NCBI GenBank assembly: GCA_947377865.1
Contig: CANCHK010000021.1
Coordinates: forward strand, 1 to 32,933
Direction: 5' to 3'
Length of the DNA stretch: 32,933 bases
From: Opitutia bacterium
GTDB taxonomy: Bacteria > Verrucomicrobiota > Verrucomicrobiia > Opitutales > UBA953
Shown: one piece after another, positions 14,968 to 23,042 of the stretch
Layout of the letters: each line of letters starts with the position of its first letter
How positions within the stretch are numbered: position 1 is the first letter of the stretch
The notes under the pieces: model-generated
Databases searched by the model: none
Told to the model about the DNA's origin: nothing
What the model saw: only the letters and a program-made list of their open reading frames with translations
Made by a program: the position numbers and the translations under genes

Positions 14968-17919
14968 TCAGAGATCTCGGCCTTGGAGAAGGGTTTCCCA
15001 GCCGCCGTCGGGGGCGATTAAGCCTTTCGGGATGCCGGCAGCCTGTGCAGCTTCTGCAACCGTGCCGGGGTAGCGCAGTAAAGGCGTCAGTGGAGCGGCT
15101 TCGGCGACGCGCTTGACTTCGCCGTCATCTCCGATGCGGAAGAGCACGGTGGCCTTGCCCTCGTTGTCTAGTCCGTAGAGTGCTGTGCCCTTGATGGTCT
15201 CACGCAGGACGGGACGTCCATCTCGGCCGACCATGCCCGTAAAGATCAACTTTCGGTTCCGCAGGTTGGCGAAGGTCGCGCGCCAGAAGCGGGCCTCTTC
15301 GGCGTAGCCGGCGCCGCCGGGGGGCGCGAGGAAGGCGCGGAGTTCCAGTTGAATGTCGGCCCACTTGTCCTTGAAGAGAAAATCGTAGGGCCTCAGTGAG
15401 TTCTGGGTGATGCGGCGAAGCTGGTCGGCATCGCGCTGGGCCGACGGCGAGAAGAGCAGGCCCCATGCGTCTGGGCGGGAGGTCGCAAGCTTGTAGAGTT
15501 CCTGCAGCTGATAGGCTCGCAATTCCGGGTAGCGCGAGTCGCTGCGGCGGACTCTATCCATGGTACGGATGAGCGGCTCAAGCAGTTTGCCCGTCTTGGC
15601 GTCTTGGAAGCGGCTGACCTGGCGGATGAAGTCCAGTTCAGGTATCGTTGCAGGATTGATGATTTCTTCGCCTGCCCGGACGCCGTTGTTGAATTCCCGA
15701 CGACTCCAAGTCGTCTCAACGATGGCTCCTTCGCGGGTGAGCTCTTTGGCTTTCTGGAAGAACTCGAAGCCGTCTGTGATGGCTTTCTTACTTTCAGTGA
15801 GCTCGCCGATGACGTAGACGGTGCGCCCGTTCGTCGTCCCGTGGATCGAGTAAATACTGAGGGAGTAGCGGCGGAGCGAGTCCGCCAAGGTGGTGTCGGA
15901 AAGGGCGCGCAATCCGCGCTGCTCGCCGTCGGTCAGCGTGGTCGGGTTAAAGGTGCCCATCGCATCGGCATTGGCGGTGGCGTCCCACATCGCGCCGACG
16001 CGAGGGGCGAGCGCAGAACGGGGTAGCGCATGGAGGGTGGGGGAGCGAGTGAAGACAAAGGACGCGCGTGAACTGAGGTCTGATTTCTCTCCGGCCGTGT
16101 TGGCGGCGGTGTCGGCGAGGGCGGAAAGGTAGCTGGTGAGGTCGGCGGACTTACCGAGATTTCGGAGGGCGACAATCGTTTTACGCTCACCTGAAAGTCG
16201 CAGCTCGGCTCGGTCGGCGGCGGCCAGCGCCGAATCCAGGTCCTTGTCGCCGGCGTCGGCCAACGTCTTGATCAACTGGCGAAGTCGCTCGAGCGATTCG
16301 GCGGCGGCGGTGACGTCGGCGATGCTCTCGCTTTCCCCCATTGCCTTATTGAGGGCGGCGATTTGGGCGGAGACGTCATTGCGCGTGCGGTCGAGCAGTT
16401 GGCGGCACTCCGAGAGCAGGGCTTCGGGCTCAGGGAGGATTGCCTTTAATCGTGTCTGGAGCGTGCCACCCACCTGATTGAATTCTTTGAGATACTTGGC
16501 GGCTCGATTCTCAGTCTCGGCGATATTTGCCAAGGCCAGCCCCTGTTTCCTTCTGTCGGCGAGTGCCCTTGCCTCCAGGCGCAGGCGTTGCTCGTCGGCG
16601 ACCTGCGAGGCGAGACGTTGCCTTAGCTTGGTTGTCTGATCCTTGCGGGCGGCTTGGTTGGTAGCCGATAGGCCGCCGCGTTCAAATTCGTCCAAGGCGC
16701 TCAGGGCGGCGGGATGGTCGTATAACTCAATGAGCCGGGAGGCTTCGGAGAAGCGATCACGGGTTTCTTCTTCCTGTGATTTGAGGATATTCCAGTAGAC
16801 CACGCCCGCGATGAGCACGAGAAGCCCGCCGACCCAAGAAGTCGTAAGAATCATATATCGCCGGTTCAGGCGTGCCCGGGTGTTCTGGCGCAGGGCACGC
16901 GCCTCGCGGATGATACCTTCTGGCAGTCGTTCTGCCTGAGGGCTCGCTCGCTCGAGCCATGAGCTCAGGCGCACAATGAGGATGGCGGGGGAGGAGGCGC
17001 GGGAGGCTTCCTGCTGGAGGAGGATCCACTCGTCGTTCAATCCTTCAAGCGCAGCCCGCTGGCCGGCTTCAGCTTCTGAGGTGGCGGCAAGCTCACCAGC
17101 CCAGGCTTCGAGTTCCGCGACGCACGATGACGTTTCCGAGGTCATCGTGAGCTGGTGGTCGCGTTCGAGTGCGCGGACGCGACCCAGCGCGGCGGCGCTG
17201 GCTTCCCAGTGGCCACCGGTGCGCGCTTCGACGGCTTCGGCGACGAGCGCCGCTACCTGATCTGAGGCTTTCGAGCGGAGCCACGCCACGCGGCGTGCGA
17301 GTGCGTCGTCCCAGCGGGGTTCTCCTGAGAGATCGTTTGCGCCGAAGCGCTCCATCCGGTTCATCAGCTCGACAGCTTCTTCTTCCCGCCGCTGTTCGAA
17401 AAAGGCTGAGACCTTACCGAGCGACTCGCGTAAAAACTTGGCCGAGAGGCGGGCGAGTTCTGAGCGGGCGTTGGGGTCGTCCGGATTGATGCGTACGATG
17501 GATCGTAGCACCGAAAGGGCCCGGTCTTCGTCGCGGCTGCGGATGGCGTCGCGGTAATCGCGGTAGAGCGGGTGGCTTTCCCCGATTTCACGGCCGTAAA
17601 GTCCTTCGATGGCGAGCACGTGCTGTCCGTCGAGCGGGAATCCGGAGGGGAGGCCGCGCTCGCGGCAAAGGGCATGCCAGCGATCGGATTCGCCGAAACT
17701 GAGTAAGGCGCAAAGTCCCAGGAGATCTGGGTCAGACTCGGCGGCTTGGAATGCGGCATGTTCGTTACCGCTGCGCACGAGCGTAGCGCACTGTTCGAGT
17801 CGTTCGCGTGCGCGCTGGCAGAGTGCGGCGTATTCACCGGCGAGGGATCGTGCCTCAAGGTCGGGTGTGCCGAGTTCGAGCTGGCCACGAATACGGGCGA
17901 TGAGGCGTTCGACCTGCAT
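14968..17919 (-). CDS. Large single-span coiled-coil protein of the GTPase operon
   Basis: This 983-residue protein has one clear membrane span (~355-379, 'SWVGGLLVLIAGVVYW'). The first 350 residues are helical and TPR-like ('ALSVLRSIVRINPDDPNARSEL' resembles a repeat, with R/E-rich coiled helices). The region ~380-640 is a long charged coiled coil ('RLRLEARALADRRKQG' and similar). The C-terminal ~340 residues form a mixed globular part that I cannot assign. There is no N-terminal signal, so the N-domain is probably cytoplasmic and the coiled coil periplasmic. It starts 3 nt after the GAP1-like gene and ends 3 nt before the GYF_2 gene, so it belongs to the same operon. A structural or sensor role beside the GTPase is inferred from position only. 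Confidence 0.85.
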   Translation of the reverse strand: MQVERLIARIRGQLELGTPDLEARSLAGEYAALCQRARERLEQCATLVRSGNEHAAFQAAESDPDLLGLCALLSFGESDRWHALCRERGLPSGFPLDGQHVLAIEGLYGREIGESHPLYRDYRDAIRSRDEDRALSVLRSIVRINPDDPNARSELARLSAKFLRESLGKVSAFFEQRREEEAVELMNRMERFGANDLSGEPRWDDALARRVAWLRSKASDQVAALVAEAVEARTGGHWEASAAALGRVRALERDHQLTMTSETSSCVAELEAWAGELAATSEAEAGQRAALEGLNDEWILLQQEASRASSPAILIVRLSSWLERASPQAERLPEGIIREARALRQNTRARLNRRYMILTTSWVGGLLVLIAGVVYWNILKSQEEETRDRFSEASRLIELYDHPAALSALDEFERGGLSATNQAARKDQTTKLRQRLASQVADEQRLRLEARALADRRKQGLALANIAETENRAAKYLKEFNQVGGTLQTRLKAILPEPEALLSECRQLLDRTRNDVSAQIAALNKAMGESESIADVTAAAESLERLRQLIKTLADAGDKDLDSALAAADRAELRLSGERKTIVALRNLGKSADLTSYLSALADTAANTAGEKSDLSSRASFVFTRSPTLHALPRSALAPRVGAMWDATANADAMGTFNPTTLTDGEQRGLRALSDTTLADSLRRYSLSIYSIHGTTNGRTVYVIGELTESKKAITDGFEFFQKAKELTREGAIVETTWSRREFNNGVRAGEEIINPATIPELDFIRQVSRFQDAKTGKLLEPLIRTMDRVRRSDSRYPELRAYQLQELYKLATSRPDAWGLLFSPSAQRDADQLRRITQNSLRPYDFLFKDKWADIQLELRAFLAPPGGAGYAEEARFWRATFANLRNRKLIFTGMVGRDGRPVLRETIKGTALYGLDNEGKATVLFRIGDDGEVKRVAEAAPLTPLLRYPGTVAEAAQAAGIPKGLIAPDGGWETLLQGRDL

Positions 17920-17922
17920 GGA

Positions 17923-20049
17923 TCAGCGGAATTCGAGGAGGCGCGGTCCCGCTGCCCCGTTGGCGTCGACGGCTTGGATGGACCAAGGGGCGCCTGCTTG
18001 CATGAACTTACCTTCTTTAAACAGTCGCCGGCGTTCGGCTATACTTTCATAAGGCGGCGTGCCGGGGCCTTGCTTGTTTTCCAAGCGAATGATGTCTGTT
18101 TCGAGTACCGAACGTGTGGCCCGAATGGAAGGAAGGTCGCGATCGGGGAACTCATGGCCAACGGGATAAAGCCCGATAGATCCGTTGACCCATTGGAATG
18201 CATTCACGGCGCTTTCCGCCCAAGCTGCGGGGCGAATCACACCGGTGTCTGGGTCAAGGATGAGTGCGTCGGGGCCGAGGTTCAGCGTCTGGAGTGACTT
18301 CAGATCGCCAATCAGCGCAAAGCACTGTCGTTCACCCTTCGGAAGAATTACCTCGATCATCCGATTGACGCCAGCGCGCGCACCTTCGCCGTTGGGGAAG
18401 TTAAGGGACGCTTCGTTTCTACGGTTGCTGAGGTTGATGCCAATTGCCGGAAGCTTGCCCGGTTCAGGCGTCGATTCAATCCAGGTCGACTGGGGCATGC
18501 GCCGGATTTCACCGTTCAGGAATTTTGATCGGTCGTCGCGAAGATGCGGGGAAGTGAATGCGGTGAGCCGGATGCGAACTTGCACCGATTCACGTTGGGT
18601 TGCACCAGAGGCTTCGACGAACTTGGCAATCGCATCGGCGGCGGCATGCGACAAAGGGAAATCTGCCTGCGAAGGGGAGTTGGGGCCTGATTCGCCGGTG
18701 CGCCATTCGCCAGGGATGATCATGGTGGGTCGCACCTCGATGCTAGTCAGCGACTGGGCCCGTTCGAATACCGCCCGCAATCTTTTCCATTGCTCGTCCT
18801 GAGGTACGGCGATTTCGGCGCCGAGGCGCATGGCTTCCTTGGCTTCAGCGATGGCGTCGAGAATCGACTTCGGGTCGTTGAGGACGCCTGGGCGGTCGAG
18901 GCGAGCTAGTATCTGCTTGGTTACGCTGGCGGAGAATTTACCTAGGATGCGCGGTAGAATCTGTTCGCGATAGTTACGGACGAAGGTCGGTGAGAGTGTG
19001 CTGGTCTCGAGCCAAAGCTTGGCGGCCCCCATGAAGTCATCTGCTTCCATCAGTCCTTGGATTTCGGTGAGAGCACGATTGGCCTTCAGGATTTCATCCG
19101 TCTTAACGGTGTCGCTTGCCGGTGGCTTGACCTCGACGATTATGGCGGACGGCGTTGGCTCTTGATTGCGATTGAGGAGGAAAATCGCTGTGGCACCGGC
19201 GGCGAGGATGATAACCCCACCGATGGTCCAGGCAGAGACGTTGTTGGCGGGGGCGGCGGACGGAGGGACGGCGGAACGGCGTTCCGCTGGTTTAGCCTGG
19301 GCCTTGGGTGTCGTGAGCCCCGCGGCAGCTTGTCGGGCGATGTCACCAGACGGTGCGGGGAGTGACTTTGCGGTGGCGAAATCGATTATCGCTGGAGCGG
19401 AGGTAGAATTGACCGCCCACAGGAAACCTTCGCTGCCAGTAGTCGCGGCATCGGTGGTGAAGGTCGCAGCCCAGGAAGATTTGCCAAGTAGCGCGGAGGC
19501 TTCGGCCAGAAGCCGGAGGAGGCGTAGGGTCTCAGGCGGATTGAGAATGCCGACGGCAGCTGGGCCGGAAGCGTTGACCAGCCAGGCAGCCTTGGCGCCA
19601 GTTCCTGTTTCCTCACGCCACGTCACCGCCGGCGTCAGCGGGGTCTGAGTTTCCATCTGTAACGGGCGCTCTTCGCCTTCGAGCCATGTCGGGGCGCCAG
19701 ACCACTCGTTGCGCCAGCCTTTCCAGCGTCCAGCGATTGCGGCGGGAGGTGGGAGTACGGCGGCTTCTTCGAGGGAGAAAATCAGATGATGGGCCAGACG
19801 GTTGTCGCGCTGGGTGTAGTCGAGTCCGCGCGCGACGAAGCGGGAGAGGACGCACCAGTTCTTGCCGCCAGCTTCGAGTGTGCGGAAGGTGAACGTCTCT
19901 CCCTCGGGGCGCTCATGTGGGGTGCCGACGGATTCGAGTAACTGAGCGAGGCGATCGGGGATGGCAGGGTGACGGGCGACGGTGCAATAGCCGCTTCGGC
20001 CGGGTGTAAGCCCCTGCGGCGCAGAAGTGAAAATAAGTTGGAGGGGCAT
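17923..20049 (-). CDS. GAP1-like GTPase-associated membrane protein
   Basis: The N-terminus ('FTSAPQGLTPGRSGYCTVAR', residues 7-26) matches what I recall of the GAP1-N2 domain of GTPase-associated protein 1, named in comparative-genomic work on predicted NTP-dependent conflict systems. The next ~150 residues, ending in 'SSWAATFTTDAATTGSEGF', fit the middle domain of that family. A single membrane span lies at ~272-293, and a ~415-residue C-terminal region with a long helical section and then beta strands follows; it is not assigned. The start ATG at 20049 overlaps the GTPase stop as TGATG, indicating coupled translation of the two partners. It has 708 residues. The family name is from memory and should be confirmed by profile search. 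Confidence 0.8.
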   Translation of the reverse strand: MPLQLIFTSAPQGLTPGRSGYCTVARHPAIPDRLAQLLESVGTPHERPEGETFTFRTLEAGGKNWCVLSRFVARGLDYTQRDNRLAHHLIFSLEEAAVLPPPAAIAGRWKGWRNEWSGAPTWLEGEERPLQMETQTPLTPAVTWREETGTGAKAAWLVNASGPAAVGILNPPETLRLLRLLAEASALLGKSSWAATFTTDAATTGSEGFLWAVNSTSAPAIIDFATAKSLPAPSGDIARQAAAGLTTPKAQAKPAERRSAVPPSAAPANNVSAWTIGGVIILAAGATAIFLLNRNQEPTPSAIIVEVKPPASDTVKTDEILKANRALTEIQGLMEADDFMGAAKLWLETSTLSPTFVRNYREQILPRILGKFSASVTKQILARLDRPGVLNDPKSILDAIAEAKEAMRLGAEIAVPQDEQWKRLRAVFERAQSLTSIEVRPTMIIPGEWRTGESGPNSPSQADFPLSHAAADAIAKFVEASGATQRESVQVRIRLTAFTSPHLRDDRSKFLNGEIRRMPQSTWIESTPEPGKLPAIGINLSNRRNEASLNFPNGEGARAGVNRMIEVILPKGERQCFALIGDLKSLQTLNLGPDALILDPDTGVIRPAAWAESAVNAFQWVNGSIGLYPVGHEFPDRDLPSIRATRSVLETDIIRLENKQGPGTPPYESIAERRRLFKEGKFMQAGAPWSIQAVDANGAAGPRLLEFR

Positions 20050-21779
20050 CAGCGGGAAGATTCGGATGAGGGGAACATCGCTGGGGAGGCGAGGTGCATC
20101 AGCCAGTAGAGGGGTTCTTCCACGTGAGCCGGGGCGAGGCGTTGGGGGTCGGGGGCGATGCGTCCCTTGTTGACGCCGGACTGGATTGTCACCGGCGTGT
20201 GCCCGAAGGAAGTGGCTGCGAAGTAGCAGATGTGCGCAGCGAGTGATTCCGCTGAAGCAACGAGGCCTGGGCAGAGCGAGAGCAGGACTTCGCGGACGCG
20301 GGCCGAATTACGGGCGACGGCGGCGAGGTCGAGTGCGCCGGATTTGGTGACCGACTCCAGAGGAGAGCTCAGTAGCTTCTCCCAGGTGTCGGATTTGCCG
20401 ACAACAAAGGCGAGTGGTGTCTTGATGCGTTCGTCCTGCGCTAGTCCCTGCACGCGCTTCATGCGTGTCTCCATTTCGGCTAGGATGCTATCCTGCTGGT
20501 CGATGCGTCCTTTGAGGGAGAGTTGAGGGTCATCGACGCCGACGAGCTTGGCCTTGAAGCGGGCGTTGGCGGTGGGGTCGAAGAGGAAGATCAAGCCGCT
20601 CGAAGATGCGACGTGCATGGCCCCGGGCGAATCATGGATATCGATACCTGGTTCGAAATGTTCGCCGGCGTTGTCGTAAAGGATGACCGAGGTCTCGGTG
20701 CGCTGCTGGCCTGGGCGGCTGATCGAATAGATGAAAGGGCGGGGCAGGGAGACCATGCGTCCGAGGCGCGGGAGTTTCTCATAGGTCGCCCCTTCGAGTG
20801 CGGTCTTGCCCAGCAGTGCGTCTTCGGGGGTAGCGGCCGAGAAGAGCGTATTGCGCATCTGGTTAAGCAGCATGTTGCCGCTGGGGTCTCCGTCCTTGAA
20901 GGCGAGGTTGAAGTCCTCCGGAAGTCTGTCTTGAAGGATACGGGTGAGTACTGCGAGGTAGTATGACTTGCCTGCGCTGGGCGCCCCGATGAGCGAGATG
21001 ATGCGATGCGGCCGGTCAAGGTAACCGGGCGGAAGCTGGCGTCGGCAATGGGGGCAGGCGATATCAGTACAGGCTAGGCCCATCGGGTCCAGTGCGAGGC
21101 CTTGGTCGTTGAATCGCGTCGGCTGGAAGCGAAGGCGTGCGTCGGAGCCGAGGATAGGGTCTCCCCGTAGGTCTTCGTGCACCGCGACGCTCAGTGCATC
21201 GCCTGCGTCGAAGCGCGTCCAGCAGACTGGGCAGAGGTGCGCGCCGCGGTTCTGCTCGGCTACGAGCGCTGACCGACGTCGCGTCGAGTCGGGCGCTTCT
21301 TCCTGCGGGGAGAGCAGTGGGGCAATCTGGGAAAGATTGAAGCCGACTTCGAGGCCTTGGGGTGTGCAAGCGAGCGTGTCAGTCGCACGTCCGAGTTCTT
21401 GGGCGACATCGAGGAGGCGTTGCGGGGGGAATTCGCCGAGCTGGTCTCCGGTCTGCGCGTCGAACAGGACCCAGAGGTCTGTTCGGACGAAGGCGAAGTC
21501 GGGTTGGTCTCCTGGCGCACCGACCAAAAGAGCGGCTGGAAGTTGGATCGTCGTCGCTTCCGAGACGTCTAGGCGTTGGCGCAGTGGGGATCCGTTGACC
21601 AAGGCGAGTCCATGTCCGGAGGGTTCAAGGGCGACAGAGGTGCCATTTTTCACCAATGAAAGCGAGGGATGGGAGGTGTCTCCCGGTAGGGCTGAAGGCA
21701 GGCTGTCGATGACACCCCGGGCTCCGCTGAGGCAGTCCAACCAGGAGAGGGTGGGGGTTTTCTTGCTGGAAGTGAACAT
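20049..21779 (-). CDS. Zinc-ribbon GTPase (DO-GTPase2-like) of the GAP1 system
   Basis: The 576-residue order is as follows. The N-terminal ~100 residues have an FHA-like strand pattern ('GLALVNGSPLRQRLDV'). A zinc ribbon follows with C183-x2-C186 and C237, C242-x2-C245. The P-loop GTPase core has G1 GAPSAGKS (265-272), G3 DNAGE (369-373) and G4 GKSD (461-464). The C-terminus ends in 'VEEPLYWLMHLA', which resembles the end of the double-GTPase partner proteins of GAP1 systems. The G3 and G4 motifs argue for GTP rather than ATP. It has no membrane span. It is the first gene of a four-gene operon and divergent from the sigma factor across 118 nt. The substrate and effector are unknown. Confidence 0.85.
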   Translation of the reverse strand: MFTSSKKTPTLSWLDCLSGARGVIDSLPSALPGDTSHPSLSLVKNGTSVALEPSGHGLALVNGSPLRQRLDVSEATTIQLPAALLVGAPGDQPDFAFVRTDLWVLFDAQTGDQLGEFPPQRLLDVAQELGRATDTLACTPQGLEVGFNLSQIAPLLSPQEEAPDSTRRRSALVAEQNRGAHLCPVCWTRFDAGDALSVAVHEDLRGDPILGSDARLRFQPTRFNDQGLALDPMGLACTDIACPHCRRQLPPGYLDRPHRIISLIGAPSAGKSYYLAVLTRILQDRLPEDFNLAFKDGDPSGNMLLNQMRNTLFSAATPEDALLGKTALEGATYEKLPRLGRMVSLPRPFIYSISRPGQQRTETSVILYDNAGEHFEPGIDIHDSPGAMHVASSSGLIFLFDPTANARFKAKLVGVDDPQLSLKGRIDQQDSILAEMETRMKRVQGLAQDERIKTPLAFVVGKSDTWEKLLSSPLESVTKSGALDLAAVARNSARVREVLLSLCPGLVASAESLAAHICYFAATSFGHTPVTIQSGVNKGRIAPDPQRLAPAHVEEPLYWLMHLASPAMFPSSESSR

Positions 21780-21897
21780 CGGCTCCGAGGTGGGGTCTGA
21801 AATAGGTTGATTAGGGAGGGGGAATTGTAAAGATATGTCACCACGATTATGGGTCGATTCCGACTTGTTTTCTCCACCCCCTCTTAATCTTCCCTTA
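21780..21897. promoter_or_regulatory. Divergent intergenic region between the GTPase operon and the ECF sigma gene
   Basis: This 118-nt region is more AT-rich and purine/pyrimidine-skewed than its surroundings, with GGGAGGGGGAATTG and CTCCACCCCCTC tracts. It must hold the promoters of both operons. A weak TTGATT with a downstream TAAAGATAT is visible on the plus strand. No confident -35/-10 pair is seen, as would be expected if the adjacent ECF sigma factor drives transcription. Confidence 0.4.
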
Positions 21898-22488
21898 ATG
21901 GAGACCGAAGCCGACCAGTCTGCATTGGACCGAGCCCGTCAGGGGGATCTCTCGGCTTACAATGAATTAGTCCTGAAATATCAGGGACGCATCTTCGCCA
22001 AGGTATTCTCTCTTCTCCGGAATCGTCAGGATGCGGAGGAAATCACGCAGGACACCTTTATCCGGGCTCATCGCGTGCTGGCTTCCTTCCGAGGTACGGC
22101 GACTTTCTCGACCTGGATCCACCAGATTGGTACGAATCTGGCTCGAAATCGTTACTGGTACTGGCGTCGCCGGAAGCGCGATCAGTCCATGTCATTGGAT
22201 GCCGACCTCGGAGACGACCCCGGTGCTACCCTCCATGATATCCTTTCGGACGGCGCTCAGGGCCCCGGCCACGAAGCCCAGCACAACGAATTCGTCAACA
22301 AAGTCGCCGAGTGCATGGAACAATTGAAGCCGGAGCATGCTCGTATCCTTACGATGCGTAACGTGCGCAACATGTCCTACGAAGAGATCGCCGAAGACCT
22401 CGGACTTTCCATTGGTACCGTCAAAAGCCGCATCAATCGCGCCCGTGAAGCCCTGCGCGAGCTCATGGGGGAAGAATTCCGCGGATGA
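21898..22488 (+). CDS. ECF-type RNA polymerase sigma factor (RpoE-like)
   Basis: This 196-residue protein has sigma region 2 ('DAEEITQDTFIRAHRVLASF', 'FSTWIHQIGTNLARN') and region 4 with the helix-turn-helix 'MSYEEIAEDLGLSIGTVKSR', separated by a linker of ~50 residues. There is no region 1 or 3. I chose the ATG at 21898 because it opens the family-typical N-terminus. An ATG at 21835 in frame would add 21 atypical residues. The stop overlaps the next gene (ATGA), the usual arrangement for a sigma factor with its anti-sigma factor. It is divergent from the GTPase operon. Confidence 0.95.
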   Translation: METEADQSALDRARQGDLSAYNELVLKYQGRIFAKVFSLLRNRQDAEEITQDTFIRAHRVLASFRGTATFSTWIHQIGTNLARNRYWYWRRRKRDQSMSLDADLGDDPGATLHDILSDGAQGPGHEAQHNEFVNKVAECMEQLKPEHARILTMRNVRNMSYEEIAEDLGLSIGTVKSRINRAREALRELMGEEFRG

Positions 22489-22991
22489 GCACTTCAGAAT
22501 TTGAATCTTTGGTAGCCGCTTTCCTTGAGGGTAATGCCTCCGAGACTCAGGTCGCCCGTCTGCGGGCCGCGCTTGGCCAGTCTGCCGATCTCCGTTCCCG
22601 CTTCCAATCCCGCGTGCGTCTGCACAAGGCCCAGTTGAGCTTTCTGAGTCGCCGTGAAGAGCGCTCCCTTGCCGGCGTGATGTCTTGGTTGCATGCCTTT
22701 GGCCAGCGTGTTGGTCGCTCATTTGCCCATCTTTGCCTGCTGGCCTTGGTCTTAGTTGAATTGCAGGTCACTATTCCTGCCGAATATTCGGGCCTGCTCT
22801 CCTACGTGGACGACCAGGATGCCGAGGAACAGGTCATGCCCGGGGCGGAGGTGCCGCTACGTCTGGTCACGGATTCCCTTCAAGATTTCGACCTCTCTCA
22901 ATCGGTTGAGGTGCCTGATCTCACGATGCCCAACTTCGTGATGCCAGAGATGTCCATGCCTGCCGACGAGTCGCCGTCTGTCGAGGTCTGA
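22485..22991 (+). CDS. Putative membrane-anchored anti-sigma factor
   Basis: The 168-residue protein opens with a helical part typical of anti-sigma factors ('EFESLVAAFLEGNASETQVARLRAAL'-like, shortened here to its key residues F6, L9, F13, L14, G16). One membrane span lies at ~79-97, followed by a ~70-residue periplasmic tail. No HxxxCxxC zinc motif is present, so it is not a zinc anti-sigma. The tail is acidic and carries MP-spaced residues ('LTMPNFVMPEMSMP') between two SVEV elements. The role is inferred from the 4-nt overlap with the sigma gene and the topology; no direct homology is certain. Confidence 0.65.
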   Translation: MSTSEFESLVAAFLEGNASETQVARLRAALGQSADLRSRFQSRVRLHKAQLSFLSRREERSLAGVMSWLHAFGQRVGRSFAHLCLLALVLVELQVTIPAEYSGLLSYVDDQDAEEQVMPGAEVPLRLVTDSLQDFDLSQSVEVPDLTMPNFVMPEMSMPADESPSVEV

Positions 22992-23042
22992 GGCTAATCC
23001 TGCCTTGCTTCCTTCGTTCCGTGACGGTCAATTGACGCACGG

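Noticed and set aside
22796-22985. Possible repeat array in the anti-sigma tail
   Set aside because: Only a few Met-Pro spacings and two SVEV elements; too short and irregular for a true repeat or CRISPR-like array.
14347-22991. A defence island with nuclease or toxin effector
   Set aside because: No nuclease, toxin, integrase or reverse transcriptase motif is seen in or next to the operon, so defence remains only a hypothesis from family context.
23032-23042. TTGACG box upstream of ptsI as a promoter
   Set aside because: It is only ~5 nt before the start codon, too close for a -35 box.
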